Below, in pieces: positions 46,171 to 54,062 of a stretch of DNA of 64,000 bases; the stretch's first letter is position 1, and every line of letters begins with the position of its first letter. This stretch comes from JAVKDP01 sp040222185 (GTDB lineage: Bacteria > Bacteroidota > Rhodothermia > Balneolales > Balneolaceae): the NCBI GenBank assembly GCA_040222185.1, contig JAVKDP010000028.1, positions 1-64,000 of the forward strand. The letters are read 5' to 3'. The position numbers and the translations under genes are program-made. A model generated the notes under the pieces. It had not been told where the DNA came from, did not search any database, and saw only the letters and a program-made list of their open reading frames with translations.

Positions 46171-47304
46171 TTAAGCTAAAGCACCTTCTAAATCTGCTAA
46201 CAGATCATCGATATGCTCAAGCCCTACACTAAACCGGATGAGGTTTTCAGGGGTTGTTGAAGACTCACTTTCACTGGATCTTCGATGCTCCCATAAACTT
46301 TCTATCCCACCAAGACTGGTAGCTCGTCGGATTATTTTTGATGAAGCCACAACACGAAGTGTCTTATCGTAATCTCCATCAACCAGAAATGACAGCATAC
46401 CTCCAAAACCCTTCATTTGCGAACTGGCAATTTCATGGCCCATATGATTTGCTAACCCAGGATAAAATACCTCTTTCACTTTTGAGTGACGATCAAGGTA
46501 CTCAGCTACTCTTTGAGCATTTGTATTGTGGCCTCGAATACGATATGGAAAACTCCGGATGCTCCGGCTTAACAACCAACAATCTCTTGGAGAAGGAACC
46601 GAGCCCTGACTTTGCTGGATAGTTCTTATGCTATTAAAAAGATGATCTTCTTTAGCAGATATTATCGCTCCTCCAAGGATATCTGAATGACCACCCAAAA
46701 ACTTACTTGTAGAATGCATGACCAGATTTGCTCCAAACTGAATTGGATTCAAGTTGTAAGGTGTTGCAAATGTGTTATCAACACAAACTACAGCTCCTTT
46801 GCTATGTGCAATTTGAATGGCTTCTTCAAGGTTAGTAATTCTAAGTAAAGGGTTTGAGGGCGTTTCCAGGAGTACCAGTTCAGTATTTTTCCGGAAAGCT
46901 TCTTTATAATCCTCAAGATTCGAAGGGTCAACAGAACTATACTCTATACTCCAACGGTCTGCGAATTTCTCCAATAATGCCCTTGACCCATGGTATATGT
47001 CTTCTGGTATTAAAATGTGCGAACCCTTTTTAACAGACATAAAAACCGAGGTGATAGAAGCTATTCCAGAAGCAAACACAGCGCAGGCTTCACCTCCCTC
47101 CATTTCTTTGAGGACATTCTCCAACTGGGTTCTATTCGGATTCCCGTACCTCGTGTATATGTAATCACCTTCCTGGTATCCTTTCTTATCATGTTCAAAA
47201 TTTGTAGAAGGCTCCAACGGAGGTACAATACTTCTTGAGCCAGAGGTATGCTGAGTACTTCCATGAATGGCAATGGTCTCAATATTCCTTGTTTTATTAT
47301 TCAT
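46171..47304 (-). CDS. PLP-dependent Cys/Met-metabolism enzyme (cystathionine gamma-synthase/lyase type)
   Basis: 377 residues. Motifs: YGNPNRTQLENVLKEMEGGEACAVFASGIASITSVF, VCVDNTFATPYNLNPIQFGANLVMHSTSKFLGGHSDILGG with the PLP-binding Lys in STSK, and ETPSNPLLRITNLEEA. The family includes MetB, MetC and gamma-lyases that share these motifs, so exact reaction is uncertain; transsulfuration is most likely. It overlaps the Ste24-type protease gene by 1 bp (TAATG-type junction). Confidence 0.9.
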   Translation of the reverse strand: MNNKTRNIETIAIHGSTQHTSGSRSIVPPLEPSTNFEHDKKGYQEGDYIYTRYGNPNRTQLENVLKEMEGGEACAVFASGIASITSVFMSVKKGSHILIPEDIYHGSRALLEKFADRWSIEYSSVDPSNLEDYKEAFRKNTELVLLETPSNPLLRITNLEEAIQIAHSKGAVVCVDNTFATPYNLNPIQFGANLVMHSTSKFLGGHSDILGGAIISAKEDHLFNSIRTIQQSQGSVPSPRDCWLLSRSIRSFPYRIRGHNTNAQRVAEYLDRHSKVKEVFYPGLANHMGHEIASSQMKGFGGMLSFLVDGDYDKTLRVVASSKIIRRATSLGGIESLWEHRRSSESESSTTPENLIRFSVGLEHIDDLLADLEGALA

Positions 47305-48539
47305 TATTTTAAAGCTCTGATTGCATGGATTCTCTGTAATGCTGTTGGGTGAGAGTAGTTTAGAAATACATAAAAAGGGTGCGGAGTTAGGTTAGAAAGA
47401 TTGTCTTTTGATAACTTTTTTAGTGTTGAAATCATGTCTTCAGGTTTGCCCGTTGTTTCAGCAGCAAATGCATCGGCTTCGTACTCATGCTTCCGAGACA
47501 TCATCTGCATAAAAATGGATAGTATCATCTCGATAGGAGCATATAGCATTCCAAAGAAAATCAGCCCGGTATATACTGACATCTGATCCATATAAAAGGC
47601 ATCAAAAAGTTCTTTAGAGTTCAGGAATATAGACAGTAGAAAGAACAACACGCCTGTTTGAATGATACTTGTTATCATACTTTTTATAATGTGCTTCTTT
47701 TTATAATGCCCTATTTCATGTGCCAGTACTGACACCAACTCATCATGGGTATGATTTTCGATAAGTGTGTCATATAGCGCCACCCTTTTATTTTTGCCAA
47801 ATCCCGTGAAGAATGCATTTGATTTGCTGGAACGTTTTGACCCATCAATCACAAAAAGCCCCTTTAAGGAAAAGTCAACTTTAGAGGTGTATTCCTCAAT
47901 CGCTGTCTTAAGCTCTCCTTCTTCGAGTGGAGTAAACTTATTAAAGAGTGGCATGATCCAGGTAGGAGCTACATACTGCATTATTAGTGTAAATGCGGTT
48001 ACTGCTCCCCAGGCATACAGCCATGCCAGCTCGCCAGAGTACATGAAGAAACTCAATATTCCAGCGATCAATGGTAGCCCAATAATCACCGCCAGGAATA
48101 AGCCTTTTAGCAAGTCGGTAAAGAATATTTTTAGAGTGCTCTTATTAAAACCGAATTTTTCTTCGATTACAAAGGTGGAATACAAACTGAATGGAAGTGA
48201 TATTATGGATTTAGCCAGTATTAGAATTGAAATGTAGCATAAACCGGTTATCAACTCCCCAAAACCAAAAGCTCGCACTATCTCATCCAATACGTTGAAA
48301 CCTCCTGCAAACCAGAAACCTAGGACAAGAATCAGATCGAAAGTACCGGTTATAAACCCAAATTTAGTTCTTACTCTCGTATACTGCTGAGACTTTGAGT
48401 ATGTCTGTTCATCATAAACTTCAGTGAATTCTTCAGGGAGTTTTTTTGTAAGGGCTTTAATATTCAGCCCGTTTGAGACAATGTCGAGCAAAAAGTCTAT
48501 GGCAATAGTCACCAGTATTACAATCAGATATATATTCAT
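47304..48539 (-). CDS. M48-family zinc metalloprotease (Ste24/CAAX prenyl protease 1-like)
   Basis: 411 residues and about six to seven membrane helices. The zinc site is HEIGHYKKKH with a downstream glutamate in HEYEADAFAAE. An N-terminal region of CAAX protease 1 type (FGFNKSTLKIFFTDLLKGLFLAVIIGLPLIAG) places it in the Ste24 subgroup. In bacteria these are inner-membrane quality-control proteases. It is upstream of and overlapping the PLP enzyme gene. Confidence 0.92.
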   Translation of the reverse strand: MNIYLIVILVTIAIDFLLDIVSNGLNIKALTKKLPEEFTEVYDEQTYSKSQQYTRVRTKFGFITGTFDLILVLGFWFAGGFNVLDEIVRAFGFGELITGLCYISILILAKSIISLPFSLYSTFVIEEKFGFNKSTLKIFFTDLLKGLFLAVIIGLPLIAGILSFFMYSGELAWLYAWGAVTAFTLIMQYVAPTWIMPLFNKFTPLEEGELKTAIEEYTSKVDFSLKGLFVIDGSKRSSKSNAFFTGFGKNKRVALYDTLIENHTHDELVSVLAHEIGHYKKKHIIKSMITSIIQTGVLFFLLSIFLNSKELFDAFYMDQMSVYTGLIFFGMLYAPIEMILSIFMQMMSRKHEYEADAFAAETTGKPEDMISTLKKLSKDNLSNLTPHPFYVFLNYSHPTALQRIHAIRALK

Positions 48540-48609
48540 TCAGCATTCTTTTAGTGCACCGAATAAAATACTCCGAGAGATTGTTAAATTCTTAAAGAAA
48601 TAAAGCTGG

Positions 48610-48870
48610 CTAGTATTCTTGCGAACTATGATGAAATGCTTCTTTGTAAGCTTTCCTGAGATTAGATATGAAACCTACCTTTTCTATTTCATCTTTTGCT
48701 GCAATCTTCCTGAGTTCTCTTCTCTTAAACTTATAGCAAGTTATACAAAGCTCTAACTTTTTCCCGAGTACATCAAGTGTATGAAGTTCTACTAAATACC
48801 TTCCAACCGGCCGTTTATGACCTTCTTTTGCGCCGCATCTATCGCAGCATTTTATGTTTTCCTCTAACAT
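48610..48870 (-). CDS. Small zinc-ribbon-like hypothetical protein
   Basis: 86 residues. Two Cys pairs (C9xxC12 with an adjacent C8, and C42xxC45) separated by a short beta-rich stretch suggest a four-cysteine zinc ribbon, followed by a basic, helical tail (YKFKRRELRKIAAKDEI). No family recognised; nucleic-acid or protein binding is possible. Preceded by a 232-bp gap towards the MhqO-like gene. Confidence 0.7.
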   Translation of the reverse strand: MLEENIKCCDRCGAKEGHKRPVGRYLVELHTLDVLGKKLELCITCYKFKRRELRKIAAKDEIEKVGFISNLRKAYKEAFHHSSQEY

Positions 48871-49044
48871 TATTGAAACCCCTATTGTCTATGAAAGCGC
48901 TATCAATAAAATAAATTCTGGCATCGTTTGCTAATTTTTACATCTACTTTAGAGAAAATTAATTTCTGAGTGTCAAATTTTAGTTCAAGCTTTTTTTCTA
49001 GATAGCGCTTATCGGCTACCGCAATAGACTCTATAGAGAAACTC

Positions 49045-49076
49045 AAATAGTTTAATGTTAAACTATTTTCTATCAT
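49045..49076 (+). promoter_or_regulatory. Perfect palindrome (operator) and -10-like box ahead of the MhqO-like gene
   Basis: AAATAGTTTAA (49045-49055), a TG centre and its exact reverse complement (49058-49068) form an 11+11 bp palindrome. TATCAT at 49071-49076 could be a -10 box immediately beside it, so a bound repressor would block transcription. It ends 34 bp before ATG 49103. Confidence 0.6.
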
Positions 49077-49102
49077 AAGCCTGAATTAAATGGAATACAC
49101 TT

Positions 49103-50032
49103 ATGAAACATCAAAAAGGATTACATCACATCAGCGTTCTTGCAGGAGAACCAGCCGTCAACGTAAAGTTCTATACACAGACTTTAGGCATGAGAATGGT
49201 AAAAAAATCAGTAAACCAGGATGACCCGGGAACCTACCACCTGTTCTATGGAAACGAAGCAGCTACCCCTGGTTCCAGTTTAACTTTTTTCCCCTGGCCC
49301 AGGGCGCATAAAGGCACTAAAGGTGTAGGAGAATCTGTAAATGTGGCGTTCAGGGTGCCGGAAGGTTCCCAGGATTACTGGTTTACCAGGTTAAAGAACC
49401 AGGGACTTATTGTATCTGATTATTTTGACGTTTTTGGGAAACAGGGTATTCGTTTTGAAGACCCGGACGGGCTCGAGTTAGATCTTATTTTCGATGGACA
49501 GGCAAAAGACAAGGTGAGTTCTTATGAGGGGCCTGTTCCCAATGACTATGCCATACAGGGATTTGAGTCAACGCGTCTAAAAGTTGGAAATGCAGATGGT
49601 ACTGCGCATATACTTGAAGATCTTTTCAGCTTTGAAGAAAAATCCTCCAAGAACAGCCAGACATTATATCAAACGAATGCTGATATTGTAAGTTCTGTTA
49701 TCCTCGAAACTTCAGATGAAGATCATGGGCGAGGAGGACGAGGTATTGTTCATCACGTGGCATTCAGGGCCAAAGATTTGGAGGACTTAAAAGAGCTTAG
49801 AGAAAAAGTACTCAATAAAGGTCTTCAACCTACTGATGTCATTGATCGTCATTGGTTCAACTCGGTTTATTTTCGTGAGCCAGGTGGAGTTTTATTTGAA
49901 ATTGCTACTGACGATCCCGGTTATGATGTGGATGAGGAATTCGAACACCTGGGAGAAAAACTTATCCTTACCCCATGGCTTGAACCACGAAGATCATTAA
50001 TCGAGAATATTCTTCCAAACCTTGAGATATAA
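49103..50032 (+). CDS. MhqO-like glyoxalase/bleomycin-resistance (VOC) dioxygenase
   Basis: 309 residues in two VOC halves: LHHISVLAGEPAVNVKFYTQTLGMRMVKKSVNQDDPGTYHLFYG at the start and GIVHHVAFRAKDLEDLKELR ... FREPGGVLFEIATDDPGYDVDEE at the end, with the metal-binding His/His/Glu pattern. This is the ring-cleaving dioxygenase family of B. subtilis MhqO, which detoxifies hydroquinones and related electrophiles. The next gene is an MhqD-like esterase, as in mhq-type pairs, which supports the assignment. Confidence 0.88.
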   Translation: MKHQKGLHHISVLAGEPAVNVKFYTQTLGMRMVKKSVNQDDPGTYHLFYGNEAATPGSSLTFFPWPRAHKGTKGVGESVNVAFRVPEGSQDYWFTRLKNQGLIVSDYFDVFGKQGIRFEDPDGLELDLIFDGQAKDKVSSYEGPVPNDYAIQGFESTRLKVGNADGTAHILEDLFSFEEKSSKNSQTLYQTNADIVSSVILETSDEDHGRGGRGIVHHVAFRAKDLEDLKELREKVLNKGLQPTDVIDRHWFNSVYFREPGGVLFEIATDDPGYDVDEEFEHLGEKLILTPWLEPRRSLIENILPNLEI

Positions 50033-50033
50033 T

Positions 50034-50681
50034 ATGAGTGATTTTATCGGACCACACCAAAGCCAACCCATTGCTGCAGCTGGAGCTGAACTCAGTGATG
50101 CAAACGCAGCAATGATTATGATTCATGGCCGCGGTGCATCAGCTCAAAGTATTTTGGGGTTATCAAAAGAATTCAAAAATACCGAGAAGATTACCTTCAT
50201 TGCTCCACAGGCTAGTAATCACACCTGGTATCCTTATTCTTTCCTGGTTCCCAGAGAGCATAACCAACCCGGTATAGATTCAGGTCTACAGGCAATTCAG
50301 GATATTATTTCGAAGCTTGAAAAGGAAGGATTTAAAAAGGATAACATATTTCTTCTTGGGTTTTCACAAGGAGCCTGTTTAGCATCCGAGTTTATTGCAA
50401 GAAACCCTGCTAAATATGCCGGGTTGATTGCATTAAGTGGTGGACTTATAGGAGAAAGTATAGACTTCGATTCCTATGAGGGAAATCTTGATCAAACTCC
50501 CATTTTCCTGGGTTGTAGTGATATTGATTCACACATTCCAAAAGAGCGCGTGAACGAAACAGAAGAAGTCCTGAACAAATTGAATGCAAGCGTTGTTAAA
50601 AAGCTATACCCTGGAATGGGACATCTTGTGAATGAGGATGAAATCAACTCTATAAATGAGATGATTGCTAATCAGGTTTAA
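50034..50681 (+). CDS. MhqD-like phospholipase/carboxylesterase (alpha/beta hydrolase)
   Basis: I use ATG 50034 (MSDFIGPHQ), 1 bp after the preceding stop; the longer form from 50022 overlaps it. 215 residues: IMIHGRGASAQSIL oxyanion region, LLGFSQGACLASEF with the nucleophile Ser, Asp in GCSDIDSHIP and His in YPGMGHLVNEDE complete the triad. This is the carboxylesterase family that includes MhqD; in Bacilli it is co-regulated with MhqO. Substrate unknown. Confidence 0.87.
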   Translation: MSDFIGPHQSQPIAAAGAELSDANAAMIMIHGRGASAQSILGLSKEFKNTEKITFIAPQASNHTWYPYSFLVPREHNQPGIDSGLQAIQDIISKLEKEGFKKDNIFLLGFSQGACLASEFIARNPAKYAGLIALSGGLIGESIDFDSYEGNLDQTPIFLGCSDIDSHIPKERVNETEEVLNKLNASVVKKLYPGMGHLVNEDEINSINEMIANQV

Positions 50682-50695
50682 CGAACATTTTTATA

Positions 50696-50724
50696 GTAAT
50701 CCGTTAATTGTTTTAAACGATTAC
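50696..50724. other. Hairpin between the esterase and the antiporter gene
   Basis: GTAAT-CGTT pairs with AACG-ATTAC with one bulged C, giving a 9-bp stem and 10-nt loop. It lacks a T-run, so it is probably not a terminator; it could be an operator or mRNA boundary. A second imperfect CTCTAT/ATAGAG pair follows (about 50731-50749). Confidence 0.35.
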
Positions 50725-50837
50725 GAAAGCCTCTATCTGGCACATAGAGAATGATGATCTGGTTTTCTTGTCAACGAAGTTGAGATTCAGCATATTCAGC
50801 CTTAATCGAATCAAATTTGAATCTTTACTTTTCTTAA

Positions 50838-52400
50838 ATGGAAATTCTTTGGCTGGGTCTGGCTTACGTGTTAGGGATGCTCGTAAAGCAAATAAAACTT
50901 CCTCCTTTAATAGGGTATCTGGTAGCTGGAATAGTTTTATCTGTTTCTGGTATTCACCTTGAAACTGAAATTATTCATGAGGTTGGTCACCTTGGTGTAC
51001 TACTTCTTTTATTTACTGTTGGTCTTCATCTTCGGATAAAAAACATCTTACGGCCTGAGGTCTTTGGTGCTGGTGGTATACACTTATTAATCAGTACTGT
51101 AATTTTTGGATTCCTGGCCACGGCTTTTGGTTACGATCCTATTGCTTCCATAATCATAGGTATATTGCTTGGCTTTTCCAGTACAGTACTTGCGGCAAAA
51201 GCTTTAGAAGCTCGCGGAGAGCTTGGAGCTTATCATGCCCGTGTTTCCATCGGTATATTAATACTGCAGGATCTTGTCGCTATTACTGTTTTAGCACTTA
51301 CCGGAGGTGGAGCCCCTTCACTTTATAGCTTTGGCTTACTACTTTTGCCTTTTTTACGCCCACTACTGATCAAGCTTCTTACTCAAAGCGGACACGAAGA
51401 ACTACAACTCTTGTTTGGATTAATCCTCGCAGTTGGAATGGGGACTTTGTTTGAAGTTCTTGGACTTTCATCAGAACTCGGAGCTTTAGTTGGTGGTGCT
51501 TTACTTTCGGGCCATGAAGAAGCTGATGAGCTGGCTGAAAAGCTTTGGGGAATTAAAGAAGCTTTCCTGGTTGGATTTTTCTTAGAAGTAGGTCTTGCCG
51601 GCTTACCTACAATGGACGCTTTAGTCTTTGGAATAGTAATCCTGGCCTTACTTCCTTTGAAATCTATTCTATACTTCTTCCTTCTTATCGGATTTAAACT
51701 TCGATCCAGGAACTCCTTTATGGTTACTACTACGTTGAGTGCCTATAGTGAATTTACTTTGATAGCAGGAGCAGCAGCGGTTAGTGCAGGTTTTATCCCT
51801 GAATCAACTATTATAGTTTTTGCCCTTGTTACAGCCGCTTCTTATGCTATAAACGCTCCCTTAACGAGCAATGCGAACAGGCTTTGGAATGCACTCGAGC
51901 ATAAACTGGTACCTTTTGAACGAGATGTTAAACACCCTGGTCAACAAGTGGTTAATCTTGGTGGAGCCCACTATTTAATTGTTGGTATGGGCCAGGCAGG
52001 TGAAGCAGCCTATGATTATTTAAAGGAAAGGAATCTAAGAGTTACAGGTATGGATATTGATCCCGCCCGAATCGAAAATAATATAAAAGCACGGCGCAGA
52101 GTGGTGTATGGAGATGCCAGTGATCCTGAACTTTGGCAAAATATCGGGCTGGAAGAAGTAGAAGCTGTTATGCTTGCGATGCCTAACCCAAGTACCAAGG
52201 TAGAAGCAACACGAATGCTTCGGGATAATAATTTTGAAAATGATATCTATGCACTTACAATGCGTGATGAAGAACATACCGCTCTTAGGGAAGCCGGCGC
52301 GAATGCTGTTTGCTTACCAATGAAGCAGGCTGGTCGAAAACTTGCTGAGCTAAGTATCAGTGAGGAAATTGAAGGATCAATGTCATTGGAGATTATGTGA
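50838..52400 (+). CDS. Kef-type K+/H+ antiporter (CPA2) with RCK/TrkA-N domain
   Basis: 520 residues: about 12 membrane helices (starting MEILWLGLAYVLGMLVKQIKLPPLIGYLVAGIVLS) of the Na_H_Exchanger fold, with SSTVLAAKALEARGE and GILILQDLVAI matching the KefB/KefC core. From about residue 385 a TrkA-N (RCK) domain follows: HYLIVGMGQAGEAAYDYL, DIDPARIENNIKARRRVVYGDASDPELW. Kef channels are gated by thiols/electrophiles in E. coli and protect against methylglyoxal-like stress; here glutathione is unlikely, as the window has bshA. No separate C-terminal regulator module is visible. Confidence 0.88.
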   Translation: MEILWLGLAYVLGMLVKQIKLPPLIGYLVAGIVLSVSGIHLETEIIHEVGHLGVLLLLFTVGLHLRIKNILRPEVFGAGGIHLLISTVIFGFLATAFGYDPIASIIIGILLGFSSTVLAAKALEARGELGAYHARVSIGILILQDLVAITVLALTGGGAPSLYSFGLLLLPFLRPLLIKLLTQSGHEELQLLFGLILAVGMGTLFEVLGLSSELGALVGGALLSGHEEADELAEKLWGIKEAFLVGFFLEVGLAGLPTMDALVFGIVILALLPLKSILYFFLLIGFKLRSRNSFMVTTTLSAYSEFTLIAGAAAVSAGFIPESTIIVFALVTAASYAINAPLTSNANRLWNALEHKLVPFERDVKHPGQQVVNLGGAHYLIVGMGQAGEAAYDYLKERNLRVTGMDIDPARIENNIKARRRVVYGDASDPELWQNIGLEEVEAVMLAMPNPSTKVEATRMLRDNNFENDIYALTMRDEEHTALREAGANAVCLPMKQAGRKLAELSISEEIEGSMSLEIM

Positions 52401-52401
52401 T

Positions 52402-52653
52402 ATGAGCTGTGAACACGAAACCCTGATTGAAATTACCGAACCAACTTCCCATGAATGCGAAACCTGTATTCAACAAGGCGATTCCTGGGTACATCTTAGA
52501 ATGTGCATGACCTGCGGATATGTGGGTTGTTGCGATTCATCAAAGAATAAACATGCCAGAAAACATTATATGAGAAATGATCACCCGGTTATCAGATCTG
52601 TTGAGCCCGGTGAAAGCTGGCGTTACTGCTACATACATAATGAAATGTTGTAA
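52402..52653 (+). CDS. UBP-type zinc-finger protein
   Basis: 83 residues from ATG 52402 (MSCEHETLIEI), 1 bp after the antiporter stop; the longer ORF starts upstream in that gene. Cys/His pattern: C3, H5, C19xxC22, C35xxC38, C43, H51, H55, H61, with an aromatic WRYCYIHNEML end, fitting the UBP zinc-finger (zf-UBP). In eukaryotes this fold binds the ubiquitin C-terminus; bacteria lack ubiquitin, so its partner is unknown. It is 2 bp ahead of the histidine kinase gene. Confidence 0.88.
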   Translation: MSCEHETLIEITEPTSHECETCIQQGDSWVHLRMCMTCGYVGCCDSSKNKHARKHYMRNDHPVIRSVEPGESWRYCYIHNEML

Positions 52654-52655
52654 TC

Positions 52656-54044
52656 ATGAGTGACTCAATCGTTCAGAAATTAAAATCCTTTACAACATTT
52701 GAGAATGTTCCAGCTGATCAACTCAAATGGTTGGTTGAAAACTCTGAAGTTTCGACTTTTCAGCCTGATGATATCATATCAAGGCCCGGAGATGATGTTA
52801 CCACTATGATGATTATGCTGAGTGGCGAGGTGAGTGTTCAGCTCAAACGTGGGGAAAAAATGCAACGCATGGGAAGTTTTGGAGAAGGTGAAATTCTTGG
52901 GCGCCCTCCTTTTTCCAGGATGCAAACTACTATCGCATTTTTAACTGTGATGGAAGAAACGACTCTTATAACTACTCACCAGGATTTATTCCCGGAGATA
53001 GCCAAGCATTATGAACTTATTGAAGCATTTGTACACTCAATGTCTGACAGAATCCGGACATTTACCTCAAGAGTACAACAAGATGAGAAGATGGTTGCTC
53101 TAGGAAAGCTAAGCGCCGGGCTTGCTCATGAACTGAATAACCCGGCATCAGCTATGGTTAGGGGTGCAACAGAGTTGAAAAAAAGATTGCGGACCACTCC
53201 TGAGAAGTTTAAAGATGTCATGAATATTCAGCTCACGAATGAGCAGGTTGATGCGGTAAATGAGCTGGTTTTTAAGAAAGCCGGAAAGGGATCTTCCAAT
53301 CATCTTTCGCTCATGGAAAGAACCGCTTTAGAAGATGAACTCACTGATTGGATGGAAGATCATGGAGTAGAAGCAGGCTTTGAGTTTGCTGAAACCTTCT
53401 CTGAGTTTTGCTTTAATATTGAAGAACTGGAGTTTGTAAAAACCCATGTATCCGAGGACTACTTACCAGCTGTATTGGGTTGGATTGAAGATGTATTAAC
53501 TACTGAAAAAATGGTGGATGAGATTGAAGACGCTGCAAACCGGATTTCTGATCTCATTTCTTCTGTGAAAACCTATTCGCACATGGATCGGGGTTCTGAT
53601 AAACAGCCTGTTGAGTTAAAGAAAGTACTCAAAAGCACTGTTACTATGCTGCATCATAAGTCGAAACAGAAGCAAATAGATATAGAGCTGCATATCCCTG
53701 ATAATCTTCCTGTTTTTAATGGATTCGTAAGCGAGCTAAACCAGGTTTGGACAAACCTGCTTGATAATGCGATAGATGCTGTTGAAATAGGTGGCAAGAT
53801 TGATGTTAAAGCTGAAGGCCGAACAAAGGATCTCCTGGTTTCAATTACAGATAATGGTAAAGGAATCCCACAAGACATTCAGAATAAAATATTTGACCCT
53901 TTCTTCACAACAAAAGATGTTGGAAAAGGAACAGGACTGGGGCTGGATGTGGTCCATAAAATTATTAGCAAGCATGGTGGCAGTATCAAAGTTGATTCTG
54001 TTCCCGGTAATACTACCTTTCAGTTACTCTTTCCACTTTCCTGA
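52656..54044 (+). CDS. Histidine kinase with cyclic-nucleotide-binding-like N-terminal domain
   Basis: 462 residues. Residues about 12-125 form a cNMP/CAP-effector fold (VPADQLKWLVENSEVSTFQPDDIISRPGDDVTTMMIMLSGEVSVQL). The phosphate-binding cassette departs from the FGExxLL...RTA norm (GEILGRPPFSRMQTTI), so cAMP binding is doubtful. DHp helix: KMVALGKLSAGLAHELNNPAS with phospho-acceptor His158. ATPase: NQVWTNLLDNAIDAV, DNGKGIPQDI, FDPFFTTKDVGKGTGLGLDVV. No membrane segment: cytosolic. It directly precedes its probable partner receiver protein. Confidence 0.92.
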   Translation: MSDSIVQKLKSFTTFENVPADQLKWLVENSEVSTFQPDDIISRPGDDVTTMMIMLSGEVSVQLKRGEKMQRMGSFGEGEILGRPPFSRMQTTIAFLTVMEETTLITTHQDLFPEIAKHYELIEAFVHSMSDRIRTFTSRVQQDEKMVALGKLSAGLAHELNNPASAMVRGATELKKRLRTTPEKFKDVMNIQLTNEQVDAVNELVFKKAGKGSSNHLSLMERTALEDELTDWMEDHGVEAGFEFAETFSEFCFNIEELEFVKTHVSEDYLPAVLGWIEDVLTTEKMVDEIEDAANRISDLISSVKTYSHMDRGSDKQPVELKKVLKSTVTMLHHKSKQKQIDIELHIPDNLPVFNGFVSELNQVWTNLLDNAIDAVEIGGKIDVKAEGRTKDLLVSITDNGKGIPQDIQNKIFDPFFTTKDVGKGTGLGLDVVHKIISKHGGSIKVDSVPGNTTFQLLFPLS

Positions 54045-54062
54045 TTTTAAATATCCAAAGAG

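Noticed and set aside
50809..50820. TCAAATTTGA core just before the Kef-type antiporter as an operator
   Set aside because: Ten bases of an AT-rich palindrome are expected by chance, and the flanks do not extend the symmetry.
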